A stretch of 64,000 nt of DNA from Desulfovibrio litoralis DSM 11393 (GTDB lineage Bacteria; Desulfobacterota; Desulfovibrionia; Desulfovibrionales; Desulfovibrionaceae): assembly GCF_900143255.1 (NCBI RefSeq), contig NZ_FRDI01000015.1:1-64000 (forward strand), in the 5' to 3' direction. This document shows positions 1-8,319 of this stretch, piece by piece (within the stretch, counting starts at the first letter, position 1; every line of letters begins with the position of its first letter). A program made the translations under genes and the position numbers. The notes under the pieces were generated by a model. It did not search any database. It was not told the DNA's origin and saw nothing but the letters and a program-made list of their open reading frames with translations.

Positions 1-25
1 TAGAGTTTTGTGCTGTTAGGAATAG

Positions 26-95
26 AAAATACAATCAAATTTTGGTCGGAAAAATGCTCTGAATTTTAGCCTGCCCCTGTCTTTGGTGTAGAGCC
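26..95. repeat. 70-bp dispersed repeat, copy 1
   Basis: The same 70 bp recurs at 18901-18970 with a single mismatch. Read on the minus strand it begins GGCTCTACACC, which is reminiscent of ISL3-family termini. No transposase lies beside either copy, so it may be a solo insertion-sequence end or a miniature element. The family assignment is a guess; the duplication itself is seen directly. Confidence 0.7.
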
Positions 96-164
96 CTTAT
101 ACTCTATCGTTAAAAGCTGTGTTCCAAAATAACCACCTAAAATAATTACCCAAAAATTCCACAC

Positions 165-199
165 AAAAAAAAGCAGCCAGGTTTTAACCTAACTGCTTG
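165..199 (-). terminator. Rho-independent terminator downstream of tRNA-Arg
   Basis: On the minus strand the sequence 3' of the tRNA forms a stem (AAGCAGTTAGG pairing with CCTGGCTGCTT) followed by a run of eight Ts. It lies about 10 bp past the encoded CCA, so it most likely ends the tRNA-Arg transcript. Confidence 0.75.
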
Positions 200-208
200 A
201 AATTTAAG

Positions 209-285
209 TGGTGCGCCGGAAGAGATTCGAACTCCTGACCTACAGGTTCGTAGCCTGTTGCTCTATCCAGCTGAGCTACCGGCGC
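209..285 (-). tRNA. tRNA-Arg (anticodon ACG)
   Basis: The minus strand folds as a complete cloverleaf. The acceptor stem starts GCGCCGG, the D arm contains AGCTCAGCTGGATAGAGC, the anticodon loop CTACGAA carries ACG, the T arm contains GTTCGAATC, and CCA is encoded. ACG is the standard anticodon (A34 normally modified to inosine) for CGU/CGC/CGA arginine codons. Confidence 0.95.
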
Positions 286-478
286 ACATTGTTGCGAGTC
301 CTTTTATTTATAGAAAAGTTCGATGCTCGTCAAGTATTTTTTTCTGTTTTAATAATTTTATCTTTAACAAATGAAGAAAAACTCTTATTTTAAGTTCCGC
401 CCATTGCCAAAAAGGGCTTTTTTTAATAGGTTAAAAAACATAAGTTTTAACTAAAACAATTTGATTGAGGGAAAAAAC

Positions 479-1486
479 ATGAACATACTCGTTACCGGAG
501 CCGCCGGCTTTATCGGCTTTCACTTAAGTCAACGCTATTTAAAAGAAGGTCATACCGTTGTCGGACTAGATAATCTTAACTCTTATTATGACCCACGTTT
601 AAAGCTCGACCGCTTACGCATCTTACAAGCTCATAAGAATTTTGTTCCCGCTATTCAAGATTTGGCTGATGCCAAAACCCTTAACAAATTGTTTAATCAA
701 TATCGCTTTGATATCGTGGTTAACCTTGCCGCTCAGGCGGGCGTTAGATATAGCCTCGAAGACCCGGCATCTTATGTTAATTCTAACCTTGTTGGTTTTG
801 CTAATCTTTTAGAAGCCGCCCGCAACTATCAAACAGGACACTTTGTTTATGCTTCTTCTTCCTCTGTTTACGGCTTAAATGAAAAAGTTCCGTTTAGCGT
901 AGAAGATAACGTTGACCACCCGATTAGCCTTTATGCCGCCAGTAAAAAAAGTAATGAATTAATGGCACATAGCTATAGCCATTTATTCCGCATTCCGTGT
1001 ACGGGTTTACGCTTTTTTACTGTTTACGGCCCTTGGGGAAGACCTGATATGGCGTTGTTCAAATTTACTCGGGCAATTTTGGAAAACAAGCCGATCGATG
1101 TATATAACAATGGACAGATGAAGCGTGATTTCACCTATATTGATGATATAGTCGAAGGGGTTGTAAGGATTTCTTATAAAAAACCTGAACCAAATAAAAA
1201 TTGGAATCCGATGAACCCTGATCCTGCGAGTAGTACAGCTCCTTATACTATTTTTAATATTGGCAATAACAACAGCGTTGAACTCGGCGTTTTTATTGAA
1301 ACATTAGAAAAAGTTTTAGGACGCAAGGCTCAAAAAAATCTTATGCCGATGCAGGCAGGCGACGTTTCCTCAACTTATGCAAATATTGATTCTTTACAAA
1401 GTGTTGTTGGCTTTAAACCGCAAACTGATTTAACGTATGGAATTGAACAATTTGTAAATTGGTATAGAGATTATTACAAAGTTTAG
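479..1486 (+). CDS. NAD-dependent epimerase, UDP-glucuronate 4-epimerase-like
   Basis: This is an extended short-chain dehydrogenase of 335 residues. It would use bound NAD to invert C4 of a UDP-sugar for cell-surface polysaccharide synthesis. The N-terminal GAAGFIG is the Rossmann dinucleotide motif, and the catalytic Tyr-Lys pair is in SLYAASKKSNE with an upstream run of serines. The RFFTVYGPWGRPDMALFKF stretch is typical of the UDP-glucuronate epimerase subgroup. The ATG at 479 is preferred over an in-frame TTG at 461 because GAGGG (467-471) sits 7 bp upstream and the protein then starts MNILVTG as in the family. The gene converges on the zinc-ribbon gene at 1500-1913. Exact sugar specificity (glucuronate or another UDP-sugar) is inference. 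Confidence 0.9.
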   Translation: MNILVTGAAGFIGFHLSQRYLKEGHTVVGLDNLNSYYDPRLKLDRLRILQAHKNFVPAIQDLADAKTLNKLFNQYRFDIVVNLAAQAGVRYSLEDPASYVNSNLVGFANLLEAARNYQTGHFVYASSSSVYGLNEKVPFSVEDNVDHPISLYAASKKSNELMAHSYSHLFRIPCTGLRFFTVYGPWGRPDMALFKFTRAILENKPIDVYNNGQMKRDFTYIDDIVEGVVRISYKKPEPNKNWNPMNPDPASSTAPYTIFNIGNNNSVELGVFIETLEKVLGRKAQKNLMPMQAGDVSSTYANIDSLQSVVGFKPQTDLTYGIEQFVNWYRDYYKV

Positions 1487-1499
1487 GCGTTGCGTTTTT

Positions 1500-1913
1500 T
1501 TAACAACCGCAATCTGAGATTGAGCTTTCGTAACAGATTTTGTCTTTAAAATGTTTTTTTCTGACTGTGGCTTTGCACTTGGAACATTCAAAAACAACCA
1601 GACCCGAAATAGAAGCACTTTTTAAACGAAAGGGCTTCTTTGGGTCGCTAAGCCAGTCTTCTGTTGCAAGACCACAGTTTTTACAAAGAACTTTTGCTTC
1701 TTCAGGATATTTAAAGTCCCAACATTCCAAAAACTCTTTCCAATCTTCCAAAGGTTCAGGTTTTTCAGGCGGATATAAAACGTTTAAAGCTTTTTCAATA
1801 CAAGGTGTTACACTGTTTTTTATTATTGCCCAAAGGTTTGAATCAATCTTGACATAAGCCAGATTACCGTTATCATCTTTAATTTCTTGAAAGTGTTTTG
1901 CTTTATTTTGCAT
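1500..1913 (-). CDS. Conserved hypothetical zinc-ribbon protein
   Basis: This is a 137-residue soluble protein of unknown function. Its C-terminal half carries CKNCG and, about 30 residues later, CSKC. That is the two-knuckle pattern of a zinc ribbon, and the protein ends in CGC. The N-terminal half is rich in charged residues and Pro/Glu (YPPEKPEPLEDWKEF). It has no signal peptide or membrane segment. It is convergent with the epimerase and divergent from parB, so it probably shares the promoter region 1914-2048 with parB in the opposite direction. The ribbon could bind nucleic acid or protein; the sequence does not say which. Confidence 0.7.
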   Translation of the reverse strand: MQNKAKHFQEIKDDNGNLAYVKIDSNLWAIIKNSVTPCIEKALNVLYPPEKPEPLEDWKEFLECWDFKYPEEAKVLCKNCGLATEDWLSDPKKPFRLKSASISGLVVFECSKCKATVRKKHFKDKICYESSISDCGC

Positions 1914-2048
1914 AAATTCCTCTTAATAACGTTAATTTTTTATCAACCGTTTAATCTCGTTTAATACCAATCTCGCATAGTTTTAATATTTTTAAACCTA
2001 TTGGATCAGTATTGCAATCATTTACATCTTGAAGTTTAGGAGTTTAAT

Positions 2049-2960
2049 ATGTCAAATCAGTCAAAAGGCTTGGGAAGAGGCTTAGAAGCCCTTTTTAAGG
2101 CGAATAACGAACAAAGTAATCAGGTTAACGAGGTCGTAAAAATTATCCCGATTAAACAGGTAAAAGCGAACCAAGGACAACCGAGAAAGACTTATGACGA
2201 TGCGGCACTCCAAGATTTAGCAAATTCTATTAAAGCCCAAGGTATTTTGCAACCGATTTTGGTGCGTCCTATTCACGGGACAAATCCTGAGGAATTTGAG
2301 ATTGTTGCCGGTGAACGGCGTTGGCGTTCGGCACAAATTGCGGGTTTAACCGAAGTTCCTGTTTTAGTGAAAATGTTTGGCGATATGGAAACCTTGGCAG
2401 TCGCCTTGATTGAAAACCTACAAAGAGAAAATCTAAATCCTTTAGAAGAAGCCCTTGCCCTGCGTGAATTAAAGAATGAATTTAATATCAGCCAAGATGA
2501 ACTTGCGGAAAAAATCGGTAAATCTCGTCCTTATATTGCCAATGCTTTGCGTTTATTACAATTACCCGAAGAAATTCAAAGCTTTATGTTGAGCGGAGAA
2601 TTGAGTGCGGGACACGCAAGAGCTTTGCTTGCGATTACTGACCCTGCCATACAGCTTGAAGCTTGTCAGAGAATTTTAAGCGAAAAACTTTCCGTCAGAG
2701 AGGCGGAAAAACTCGCAACCTATTGGAAAGAATTTGGAACTTTGCCGGAATCAAACTTAATTCGTCAAACGCAAGCAAGTTCAACTTTGAAAAAAACACC
2801 GCCTTCTATACAGCTTCAAGATTTAACTCGTAAAATATCCGGTGCTTTAGATTTAAAAGTTAAACTAAGCGGTAGTATGGAAAAAGGCAAACTGAGCGTA
2901 ACCTTTAATAACGAAGCCGAATTAAATCGCTTATTGAGTGTGTTGGGGTTAGAGGGTTAA
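2049..2960 (+). CDS. parB: ParB/Spo0J chromosome partitioning protein
   Basis: ParB is the CTP-dependent clamp that loads at parS sites and works with ParA to segregate the chromosome. The 303-residue protein has the family N-terminus (GLGRGLEALF), the nuclease-like core with GERRWRSAQIAG (CTP-binding box) and ENLQRENLNPLEEA, a helix-turn-helix around SQDELAEKIGKSRPYIANALRLL, and a C-terminal dimerization region. An AGGAG lies 6 bp before the ATG. No parA is adjacent in this window and I found no consensus parS site. It appears to be a core chromosomal gene, so the window's left edge is chromosome rather than plasmid. Confidence 0.93.
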   Translation: MSNQSKGLGRGLEALFKANNEQSNQVNEVVKIIPIKQVKANQGQPRKTYDDAALQDLANSIKAQGILQPILVRPIHGTNPEEFEIVAGERRWRSAQIAGLTEVPVLVKMFGDMETLAVALIENLQRENLNPLEEALALRELKNEFNISQDELAEKIGKSRPYIANALRLLQLPEEIQSFMLSGELSAGHARALLAITDPAIQLEACQRILSEKLSVREAEKLATYWKEFGTLPESNLIRQTQASSTLKKTPPSIQLQDLTRKISGALDLKVKLSGSMEKGKLSVTFNNEAELNRLLSVLGLEG

Positions 2961-3002
2961 TATCTTAATATAACACATAAACGCATTAAAGAGAGTTATA
3001 GC

Positions 3003-3998
3003 ATGTTAAAACGCTTCAATATTTTAATTTTGGTATTGTTGGTTAGTTTTTTATTTTCTGTTTCGACTGCTGTGAGTGCAGAGTCGTTTGCAATTCCGTT
3101 TGCAACGCTGTGTGAAAAGGGAACTTTGGCAGAGGTCAAAAAAGACATTGAACGCGGTGCGAATGTTAATTCTGTTGAAGATAGTTATGATCCAATATTT
3201 ATGTTGGCGCCTAAAATGACTCCTTTGAAGTGGGCAGCCTTGAGGAACCCAGACCCTGCTGTAATTTCTGAGCTGATTAAAGCAGGGTCAGAGGTTAATT
3301 CTAAAAGTGAACCTAAGGATCAAACAGCCTTGATGCTTGCTTCTGCTGAAAACTCAAACCCTGCGATAATAAAAGAACTAATTAAAGCCGGGGCTGATTT
3401 AACTGCCAAAGACATTCTCGGCAGAACTGCTTTGATGTATGCCACTGCAAAAAACTCAAACCCCGAGATATCGAAGGAACTTATCAAAGCAGGAGCAGAA
3501 GTTAATGCTAAAGATGATATGGGTTATACAGCGTTGATGTATGCTGGTGTTGAATATTCAAATCCTGCAATAATAAAAGAACTCATTAAAGCAGGGGCTG
3601 ATGTAAAGGCTACAAATAAAAGTGGCTGGACAGTTTTAATGTATGTAGTTTCTGCTGAAGCGGTAACAGAACTCATTAAAGCAGGGGGAGAGGTAAATGC
3701 TAAAAATGAGCATGGTGGAACTGCTTTGATGTATGCCGCTGCTAATAACCCAGATCCTGCTATAATTATACAACTCATTAAAGCCGGGGCTGATATAAAT
3801 GCTAAAACTGTTGTTACAAAAGAAACAGCTTTGTTTTATGCACTTTCCAACAAAAACCCTGAGGTTGTTAAGGTGCTTATTAAAGCCGGGGCTGAAGTCA
3901 ATATTAAAAATCAATTTGACCGAACACCTTTAGATATAGCAAAGCAAGATGGGAACAAAGTGGCAATAGAAGCATTAATCAAAGCCGGGGCTAAATAA
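3003..3998 (+). CDS. Exported ankyrin-repeat protein
   Basis: This 331-residue protein has a Sec signal peptide (hydrophobic residues about 7-22, cleavage likely after SVSAE-like VSAES). About eight ankyrin repeats of roughly 33 residues follow, each marked by ELIKAGA-type helices and TALMYA starts. Ankyrin arrays bind other proteins; with a signal peptide this one should act in the periplasm or beyond. The repeats are also repeated at DNA level (variants of gaactcattaaagcaggggc), so the array could expand or contract by recombination. It follows parB by 42 bp and precedes tRNA-Leu. The binding partner is unknown. Confidence 0.88.
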   Translation: MLKRFNILILVLLVSFLFSVSTAVSAESFAIPFATLCEKGTLAEVKKDIERGANVNSVEDSYDPIFMLAPKMTPLKWAALRNPDPAVISELIKAGSEVNSKSEPKDQTALMLASAENSNPAIIKELIKAGADLTAKDILGRTALMYATAKNSNPEISKELIKAGAEVNAKDDMGYTALMYAGVEYSNPAIIKELIKAGADVKATNKSGWTVLMYVVSAEAVTELIKAGGEVNAKNEHGGTALMYAAANNPDPAIIIQLIKAGADINAKTVVTKETALFYALSNKNPEVVKVLIKAGAEVNIKNQFDRTPLDIAKQDGNKVAIEALIKAGAK

Positions 3999-4111
3999 AA
4001 ATATATTTTTTATATTTTTCTTAACAAATATTTCCCCATTAAAAAAAACAAAAACAAAGTGCAAAAAAGACTTGCCAAACAGAAAAAAAATACATATAAA
4101 CAACTTTCCTT

Positions 4112-4198
4112 GCCGTGGTGGTGGAATTGGTAGACACGCTAGCTTGAGGGGCTAGTGTTCGAAAGGACATAAGGGTTCGAGTCCCTTCCTCGGCACCA
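4112..4198 (+). tRNA. tRNA-Leu (anticodon GAG); integration site of IME1
   Basis: This is a complete class II tRNA with a long variable arm (TGTTCGAAAGGACAT), anticodon GAG in the loop TTGAGGG, the T arm GGTTCGAGTCCC and an encoded CCA. A P4-type integrase starts 250 bp downstream in the same direction, the usual layout of an element inserted at the tRNA 3' end. I did not find a second copy of the 3' end within the window, so the distal attachment site is not identified. Confidence 0.95.
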
Positions 4199-4213
4199 AA
4201 TTTAAGTTTATTA

Positions 4214-4248
4214 AAGTCCCGTAAAGCTCAAAAAGCCTTACGGGACTT
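4214..4248 (+). terminator. Hairpin downstream of tRNA-Leu
   Basis: An 11-bp perfect stem (AAGTCCCGTAA with TTACGGGACTT) encloses a 13-nt loop, 16 bp after the tRNA. The trailing T tract is short (cttttg), so it may stop transcription or process the 3' end. Confidence 0.6.
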
Positions 4249-4311
4249 CACTTTTGTGGGAGTTAGCAGTCTGACAACGTCCAGTAAAATCCATTGACAT
4301 ACACCAGTTTT

Positions 4312-4447
4312 GGGGGTAGTTTCAGGGGTATATTTCATGTTAGCGTTATATGCTAAAATAGAATACCCCCAGAGATAAAAGCTTTTAAATTCAAGGCATT
4401 ATAGCTTTTATTATTAACTGTTAAACTCTAAAAAATGGAGTACCCCC
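4312..4447. promoter_or_regulatory. Candidate integrase arm-binding and autoregulatory sites
   Basis: Two direct GGGGTA motifs (4312-4318 and 4325-4330) are followed by two inverted TACCCCC copies (4364-4370 and 4441-4447). The last one abuts the integrase ATG and overlaps its ribosome-binding region. Short repeats between att and int are the expected arm-type sites of tyrosine recombinases. Occupancy of the last site could repress int. The repeats are seen; the function is inferred. Confidence 0.5.
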
Positions 4448-5638
4448 ATGGCACTTACTGACACAGCAATAAAAAATATAAAGCCAAATGATAAAGCAAT
4501 CAAACTTTTTGATAGTGCTGGTTTGTTTTTATATGTCACATCTAAGGGAGGTAAGCTTTGGCGTTTAAAATATCGTTTTGAGGGGAAAGAAAAGCTTTTA
4601 AGTTTTGGTGCCTATCCCACAATATCTTTAAAAGAAGCTCGTAAACGCAGAGAAGAAGCTAAAGAGTTACTTGCTCAAGGCGTAGACCCTAGCGAAGCTA
4701 AGAAACAAGCAAAAATAGCCATTATAACAGCTCAACAAGAAGCAGAAAATACTTTTAAAACTGTAGCCCTTGAGTGGTATCAAAAGTATTCTGTTACCTT
4801 AGAGGCTAAACACCAAAAGAAAATACTCTCTCGCCTTGAAAAAATGCTCTTTCCATATCTTGGCAGTATACCTATTCATAAAATGGAAACTCCAGACTTG
4901 CTAAAACCTATTAGAATAGTTGAAGAAGCTGGAAAAATAGAAACCGCTCATAGGTTAGTACAACTTTGTTCTCAGGTGTTTAGATATGCAGTGATTACAA
5001 AAAAAGCAAAACATGACATTGCTGTTGACCTTAGGGGAGCTTTACAATCAAAACAGGTTACACATAGGGCTTGTATTACAGAGCCAAGCAAATTAGGCGA
5101 ACTTTTGCGTTGTATAGATACTTATGATGGTACTTTTCAGGTGATTTATGCTTTAAAAATAGCTCCTTATGTTTTTGTCCGACCGAGTGAATTAAGATGT
5201 GCGGAATGGAGTGAAATAAACTTTGAAACGGCAGAATGGCGTATTCCCTCCAAAAGAATGAAAATGAAACAAATGCACATAGTACCATTATCAAAACAGG
5301 TAGTTTCCTTGCTTCGTGAATTGTTTACTTTTTCTGGGCATGAAAAACTATTATTTTATGGATTGCGTTCAACTCTTCGCCCTATTTCTGATATGGCATT
5401 AAACAATGCTTTAAGGTCTATGGGATTTAGCGGAGAAGAAATGTGTACTCACGGTTTTAGAGGCACTGCTTCCACCATGTTAAATGAAATGGGTTATAAT
5501 TTTGACCATATAGAACGCCAGCTTGCACATTGTGAAAGAAACGCCGTGAGAAAAGCCTATAATCATGCTGAATACTTGCCAGAGCGTAAAAAAATGATGC
5601 AAGAATGGGCTGATTATTTAGATGGATTGAAGAGGTAA
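4448..5638 (+). CDS. int: P4-type tyrosine integrase of IME1
   Basis: This 396-residue site-specific recombinase would insert the element into tRNA-Leu. It has the N-terminal DUF4102 arm-binding domain (LTDTAIKNIKPNDKAIKLFDSAGLFLYVTSKG pattern, residues about 1-85), a SAM-like core-binding domain, and a catalytic domain. The catalytic residues are visible: Arg in RPSELRCAEW, His/Arg in HGFRGTASTMLNE, the second His in LAHCERNAVRKAY and the Tyr nucleophile in that same segment. The length is normal for the family, so the enzyme looks intact. A start codon region resembling that of this gene recurs at 9681, as a remnant of another integrase. Confidence 0.92.
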   Translation: MALTDTAIKNIKPNDKAIKLFDSAGLFLYVTSKGGKLWRLKYRFEGKEKLLSFGAYPTISLKEARKRREEAKELLAQGVDPSEAKKQAKIAIITAQQEAENTFKTVALEWYQKYSVTLEAKHQKKILSRLEKMLFPYLGSIPIHKMETPDLLKPIRIVEEAGKIETAHRLVQLCSQVFRYAVITKKAKHDIAVDLRGALQSKQVTHRACITEPSKLGELLRCIDTYDGTFQVIYALKIAPYVFVRPSELRCAEWSEINFETAEWRIPSKRMKMKQMHIVPLSKQVVSLLRELFTFSGHEKLLFYGLRSTLRPISDMALNNALRSMGFSGEEMCTHGFRGTASTMLNEMGYNFDHIERQLAHCERNAVRKAYNHAEYLPERKKMMQEWADYLDGLKR

Positions 5639-5679
5639 AATTTTCTACATCAAAGTAAATGTTCATATTAGGAGAATAT

Positions 5680-6513
5680 ATGTTTAACAAGTTAAACTCG
5701 ATTTGCAAACGGCCTTTACCATTTTCAATTTACACAGCAGAGACTTTGTGGACTGAGCCTCACTTAGCGGAGCAAATGCTGCTGAACCATCTCAGTCAAG
5801 ATACTGATATGGCCTCTCGAAAAATTGACTCAATCAATAATGCTGTAGCTTGGATTGATGCCCATTTAGCGATTGTGAATAAATCAATTTGCGATTTGGG
5901 CTGCGGCCCAGGGCTTTATACCCAAAGATTTGCAGAGCGCGGTGCAAAAGTCTATGGAATTGACTTTTCAGCTAGGTCAATTGCGTATGCCCAAAATATA
6001 GCAAAAAATAGCGGTCAGCATATTACTTATGAAGTTTCTGATTATTTAAAGTGTCAACTGCCACTAATGCAAGATTTAGTAACAATGATATATTACGATT
6101 TATGTGCGCTTTCCCCGCAGCAAAGAAAAACTATATTTGAAAAAGTTCGTCTATCGCTACGTTCTGGCGGTGTATTTGTGTTTGATCTTCTTTCAAAGGA
6201 GGCATTCACTGGGCGTGAGGAGAGTGTTGAATTTGGCTATCGGTTCATGAATGGATTTTGGACCGCAGAAGACTACTATGCATTTAAAAATACGTTCATA
6301 TATGAAAAAGAAAGTATCTCTTTAGACAAATACACTATTATAGAAAAATCAAAAACTTGGTACGTTTTCAATTGGATGCAATATTTTGATTATTCTGAAA
6401 TAGAAAGAGAATTGAAAGAATGTGGTTTCATTAATATCGAAGTACATTACAATACGCCATTATCCAATAACGTTGGTAATGAAAATAGTTTTTTGGTCCT
6501 TGCTAGGGCGTAG
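5680..6513 (+). CDS. Class I SAM-dependent methyltransferase
   Basis: This 277-residue cytoplasmic methyltransferase has the SAM-binding glycine loop DLGCGPGLYTQRFAERG near residue 72, followed by the acidic ribose-binding position in KVYGIDFSARSI and motif SGGVFVFDLLS. The substrate is not evident. The ATG at 5680 is chosen over an upstream in-frame ATG at 5659 because AGGAG (5670-5674) is correctly spaced before it. It lies between the integrase and alpA, so it is probably cargo of IME1 and not part of its transfer machinery. Confidence 0.8.
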   Translation: MFNKLNSICKRPLPFSIYTAETLWTEPHLAEQMLLNHLSQDTDMASRKIDSINNAVAWIDAHLAIVNKSICDLGCGPGLYTQRFAERGAKVYGIDFSARSIAYAQNIAKNSGQHITYEVSDYLKCQLPLMQDLVTMIYYDLCALSPQQRKTIFEKVRLSLRSGGVFVFDLLSKEAFTGREESVEFGYRFMNGFWTAEDYYAFKNTFIYEKESISLDKYTIIEKSKTWYVFNWMQYFDYSEIERELKECGFINIEVHYNTPLSNNVGNENSFLVLARA

Positions 6514-6525
6514 ATTTGGCAATAA

Positions 6526-6732
6526 ATGCGGATAGGTTTTTTACGATTAAAACAAGTTTTACATCTTATCCCAGTCAGCAAAAGCACTTGGTGGGAAGGT
6601 TGCAAAACAGGGCGTTATCCAAAGCCTATAAAATTGAGTCCAAGAACTACGGCATGGAAGGCAGAAGATATTGCAACCCTGATTGAAGAATTAGGAGCGA
6701 AAGGGGTGAGCAATGTGTCAAGTCATAGATAG
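6526..6732 (+). CDS. alpA: AlpA-family regulator / excisionase
   Basis: This is a small 68-residue DNA-binding protein of the AlpA (phage-type regulatory) family. The segment VSKSTWWEGCKTGRYPKPIKLSPRTTAWKAEDI shows the family's MerR-like winged helix with the conserved RYPKPIKL...TAWK core. Such proteins act as excisionases or activate integrase genes. It overlaps the next gene by 20 bp, so the two are likely translationally coupled. Confidence 0.85.
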   Translation: MRIGFLRLKQVLHLIPVSKSTWWEGCKTGRYPKPIKLSPRTTAWKAEDIATLIEELGAKGVSNVSSHR

Positions 6733-7639
6733 CAACTCCAAAGAAGAAAATAAATTAGTGGCGTTAGATATGACAACATTTCTATCAATGTCCTTGCCCG
6801 AAAGAGGCTATTTATTACAACCGATATTACCTATTCAAGGTATTGCTATTTTATACGCACCTCGTGGAATAGGTAAAACATATGTTGCCTTAAGTATTGC
6901 TGCTGCGATTGCTTCTGGTGGAGCAGTTTTTAACTGGCGTGCATCTACTCCCAAAAAAGTATTATATGTTGATGGTGAAATGCCAGCTATTGCAATGCAA
7001 GAACGCATAACAGCCTTACTAAGTGGCATGACCGCACCGCCAAACCTTTTGTCGAATATGTTTTTAATTACTCCAGATATTCAGCCCTTGCCAATGCCTG
7101 ATTTATCCACGACTTGCGGGCAATCTTTGCTTGAACCGCTGTTGATTGGCATAGATATGCTAATATTGGATAATATTTCTACTTTATGCAGAACAGGCAA
7201 GGAAAATGACGCTCAATCGTGGCAGTTGATGCAGGCATGGTTATTGGATTTACGCCGTCGGGGTATCACGGTGCTATTGATTCACCACGCTGGAAAATCA
7301 GGAGATCAAAGAGGCACCAGTGCCAAAGAAGATATTATGGACACAGTCATCAGCTTGAGGCGTCCAAGACTATACTCAATGGCAGAAGGTGCACGTTTTG
7401 AAGTGCATATTACAAAAGCTAGGGGCATTGTTGGTGATGAAGCTGCTCCTTTTGAAGCACATTTGCAATCAGAGGGAGAGTCTCTTTTGTGGTCTGTTCA
7501 ACCCTTAGAAAATGTCGAATTAGAAGAGCTTAAAAGATTGTTGAGTGAAGGTTACAGCGTTCGAGATTGTGCAGAAGAAATGGGAAAATCTAAATCAGCA
7601 GTACAACGCATGAAAAACGAGCTAGAAGGCAAGCTATAG
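6713..7639 (+). CDS. repA: RepA-like AAA ATPase (RecA-fold helicase)
   Basis: This 308-residue RecA-fold ATPase resembles the hexameric RepA helicase of IncQ plasmids. Walker A is APRGIGKTY (about residues 49-57), Walker B is MLILDNIS, and the segment HHAGKSGDQRGTSAKEDIMDTV is typical of this family. The C-terminus (YSVRDCAEEMGKSKSAVQRMKNEL) looks like an added helix-turn-helix. In mobilizable elements this protein would unwind DNA for replication of the excised circle. It is followed at once by an inverted repeat pair and then oriT, consistent with a rep-ori-mob order. Confidence 0.8.
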   Translation: MCQVIDSNSKEENKLVALDMTTFLSMSLPERGYLLQPILPIQGIAILYAPRGIGKTYVALSIAAAIASGGAVFNWRASTPKKVLYVDGEMPAIAMQERITALLSGMTAPPNLLSNMFLITPDIQPLPMPDLSTTCGQSLLEPLLIGIDMLILDNISTLCRTGKENDAQSWQLMQAWLLDLRRRGITVLLIHHAGKSGDQRGTSAKEDIMDTVISLRRPRLYSMAEGARFEVHITKARGIVGDEAAPFEAHLQSEGESLLWSVQPLENVELEELKRLLSEGYSVRDCAEEMGKSKSAVQRMKNELEGKL

Positions 7640-7665
7640 CTAGGTTTATGACCTTTATCTCAAAG

Positions 7666-7707
7666 TGTCCCACTGTACCGAAGCCTATACAAAGGGACAG
7701 TGGGACA
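7666..7707. repeat. Inverted arms with 8-bp-spaced repeats before mob module 1
   Basis: The left arm holds TGTCCC and TGTACC 8 bp apart. The right arm holds GGGACA twice, 8 bp apart and inverted. The outer arms TGTCCCACTGT and ACAGTGGGACA pair perfectly over 11 bp. It sits 27 bp after the repA-like stop codon. An equivalent design precedes the other two mobC genes at 23748-23855 and 45181-45255. It is a candidate replication origin or operator. Confidence 0.55.
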
Positions 7708-7823
7708 GCCTAAAAATTAGTAAAATTAAAGTGATAAAACAGCAAAAAATAAAGGTCGTTTCAACTCCTAAAAATTGCATTTTCTCTTTGGAGTTAAACA
7801 GAATCTTGCACGGCTTTTGGCTT

Positions 7824-7916
7824 GTAGCAAGCCATGTTTTCGTTGCACTTAAACGCTTGGTCTTACAGACGTTGGGGCAGACGGGCAAAGGCAGAAAAGC
7901 CAAAAAACAAACACAA
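7824..7916 (-). other. Candidate oriT of IME1 (IncQ-like nic region)
   Basis: This 93-bp block is identical to 45361-45453 and lies immediately upstream of mobC in both places. On the minus strand it contains TAAGTGCAAC, resembling the IncQ/RSF1010 nick-region core TAAGTGCGCCC. It is preceded by an imperfect inverted repeat (AACGTCT...AGAC..CGTT). Position and conservation support an origin of transfer; the nick position is inferred. Confidence 0.55.
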
Positions 7917-7932
7917 CTCAAAGGAGTTCGTG

Positions 7933-8319
7933 ATGAAAAAATATAAGACAAAAGGTGGCAGAGGTGGACGCCCACAATTACAAAATGACTTGGTCAGAAT
8001 TCATACCGTAGGCATCAGATTAAACAGTGCAGAATTAGACAGCCTAAAACGCAAGGCAGACAGTTTTGGATTGCCTTTAGGTCAATGGCTGAGAAATATC
8101 GCTTTGAAGCATTTTGTGCCACGTCCTTTAGTTCCTGAAATAAACAGAACAGTTTATGCCGAACTTGCCAATTTGGCGAGCAACTTAAATCAGATTGCAA
8201 AAGCCAGCTATTCTAGTTCGGTGGCGATGCCTACCCATTTGATTTGCCAAACAAATAACAAGTTGCATCTCTTGCGTCTTGAATTGTTGGGAATAAAAAA
8301 TGATAGCAAAACTGATTAA
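7933..8319 (+). CDS. mobC: MobC-like relaxosome accessory protein, copy 1
   Basis: This 128-residue protein has a basic, ribbon-helix-helix-like N-terminus (GGRGGRPQLQNDLVRIHTVGIRLN) and the hallmark MobC segment LANLASNLNQIAKAS. MobC proteins bind oriT and help melt the nick region. The ATG at 7933 with AAGGAG 6 bp upstream is preferred over an upstream ATG at 7834, which would run through the oriT block. Its stop overlaps the start of mobA by 20 bp. It is nearly identical to the gene at 45492-45878, with only a handful of substitutions. Confidence 0.88.
   Translation: MKKYKTKGGRGGRPQLQNDLVRIHTVGIRLNSAELDSLKRKADSFGLPLGQWLRNIALKHFVPRPLVPEINRTVYAELANLASNLNQIAKASYSSSVAMPTHLICQTNNKLHLLRLELLGIKNDSKTD

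Noticed and set aside
91..180. Short minus-strand ORF ending GSTPKTGAG in repeat copy 1
   Set aside because: Copy 2 has a stop directly upstream in the same frame, so coding is not conserved. The upstream part is the tRNA terminator.
208..393. 61-codon ORF over tRNA-Arg
   Set aside because: It is antisense to a complete tRNA gene.
1540..1857. 105-codon plus-strand ORF opposite the zinc-ribbon gene
   Set aside because: It is a shadow of the minus-strand gene, which has the Cys motifs and a better context.
7665..7975. ORFs on both strands over the oriT region of IME1
   Set aside because: They cross the inverted repeats and the 93-bp oriT block, lack ribosome-binding sites, and are not preserved in the second copy.
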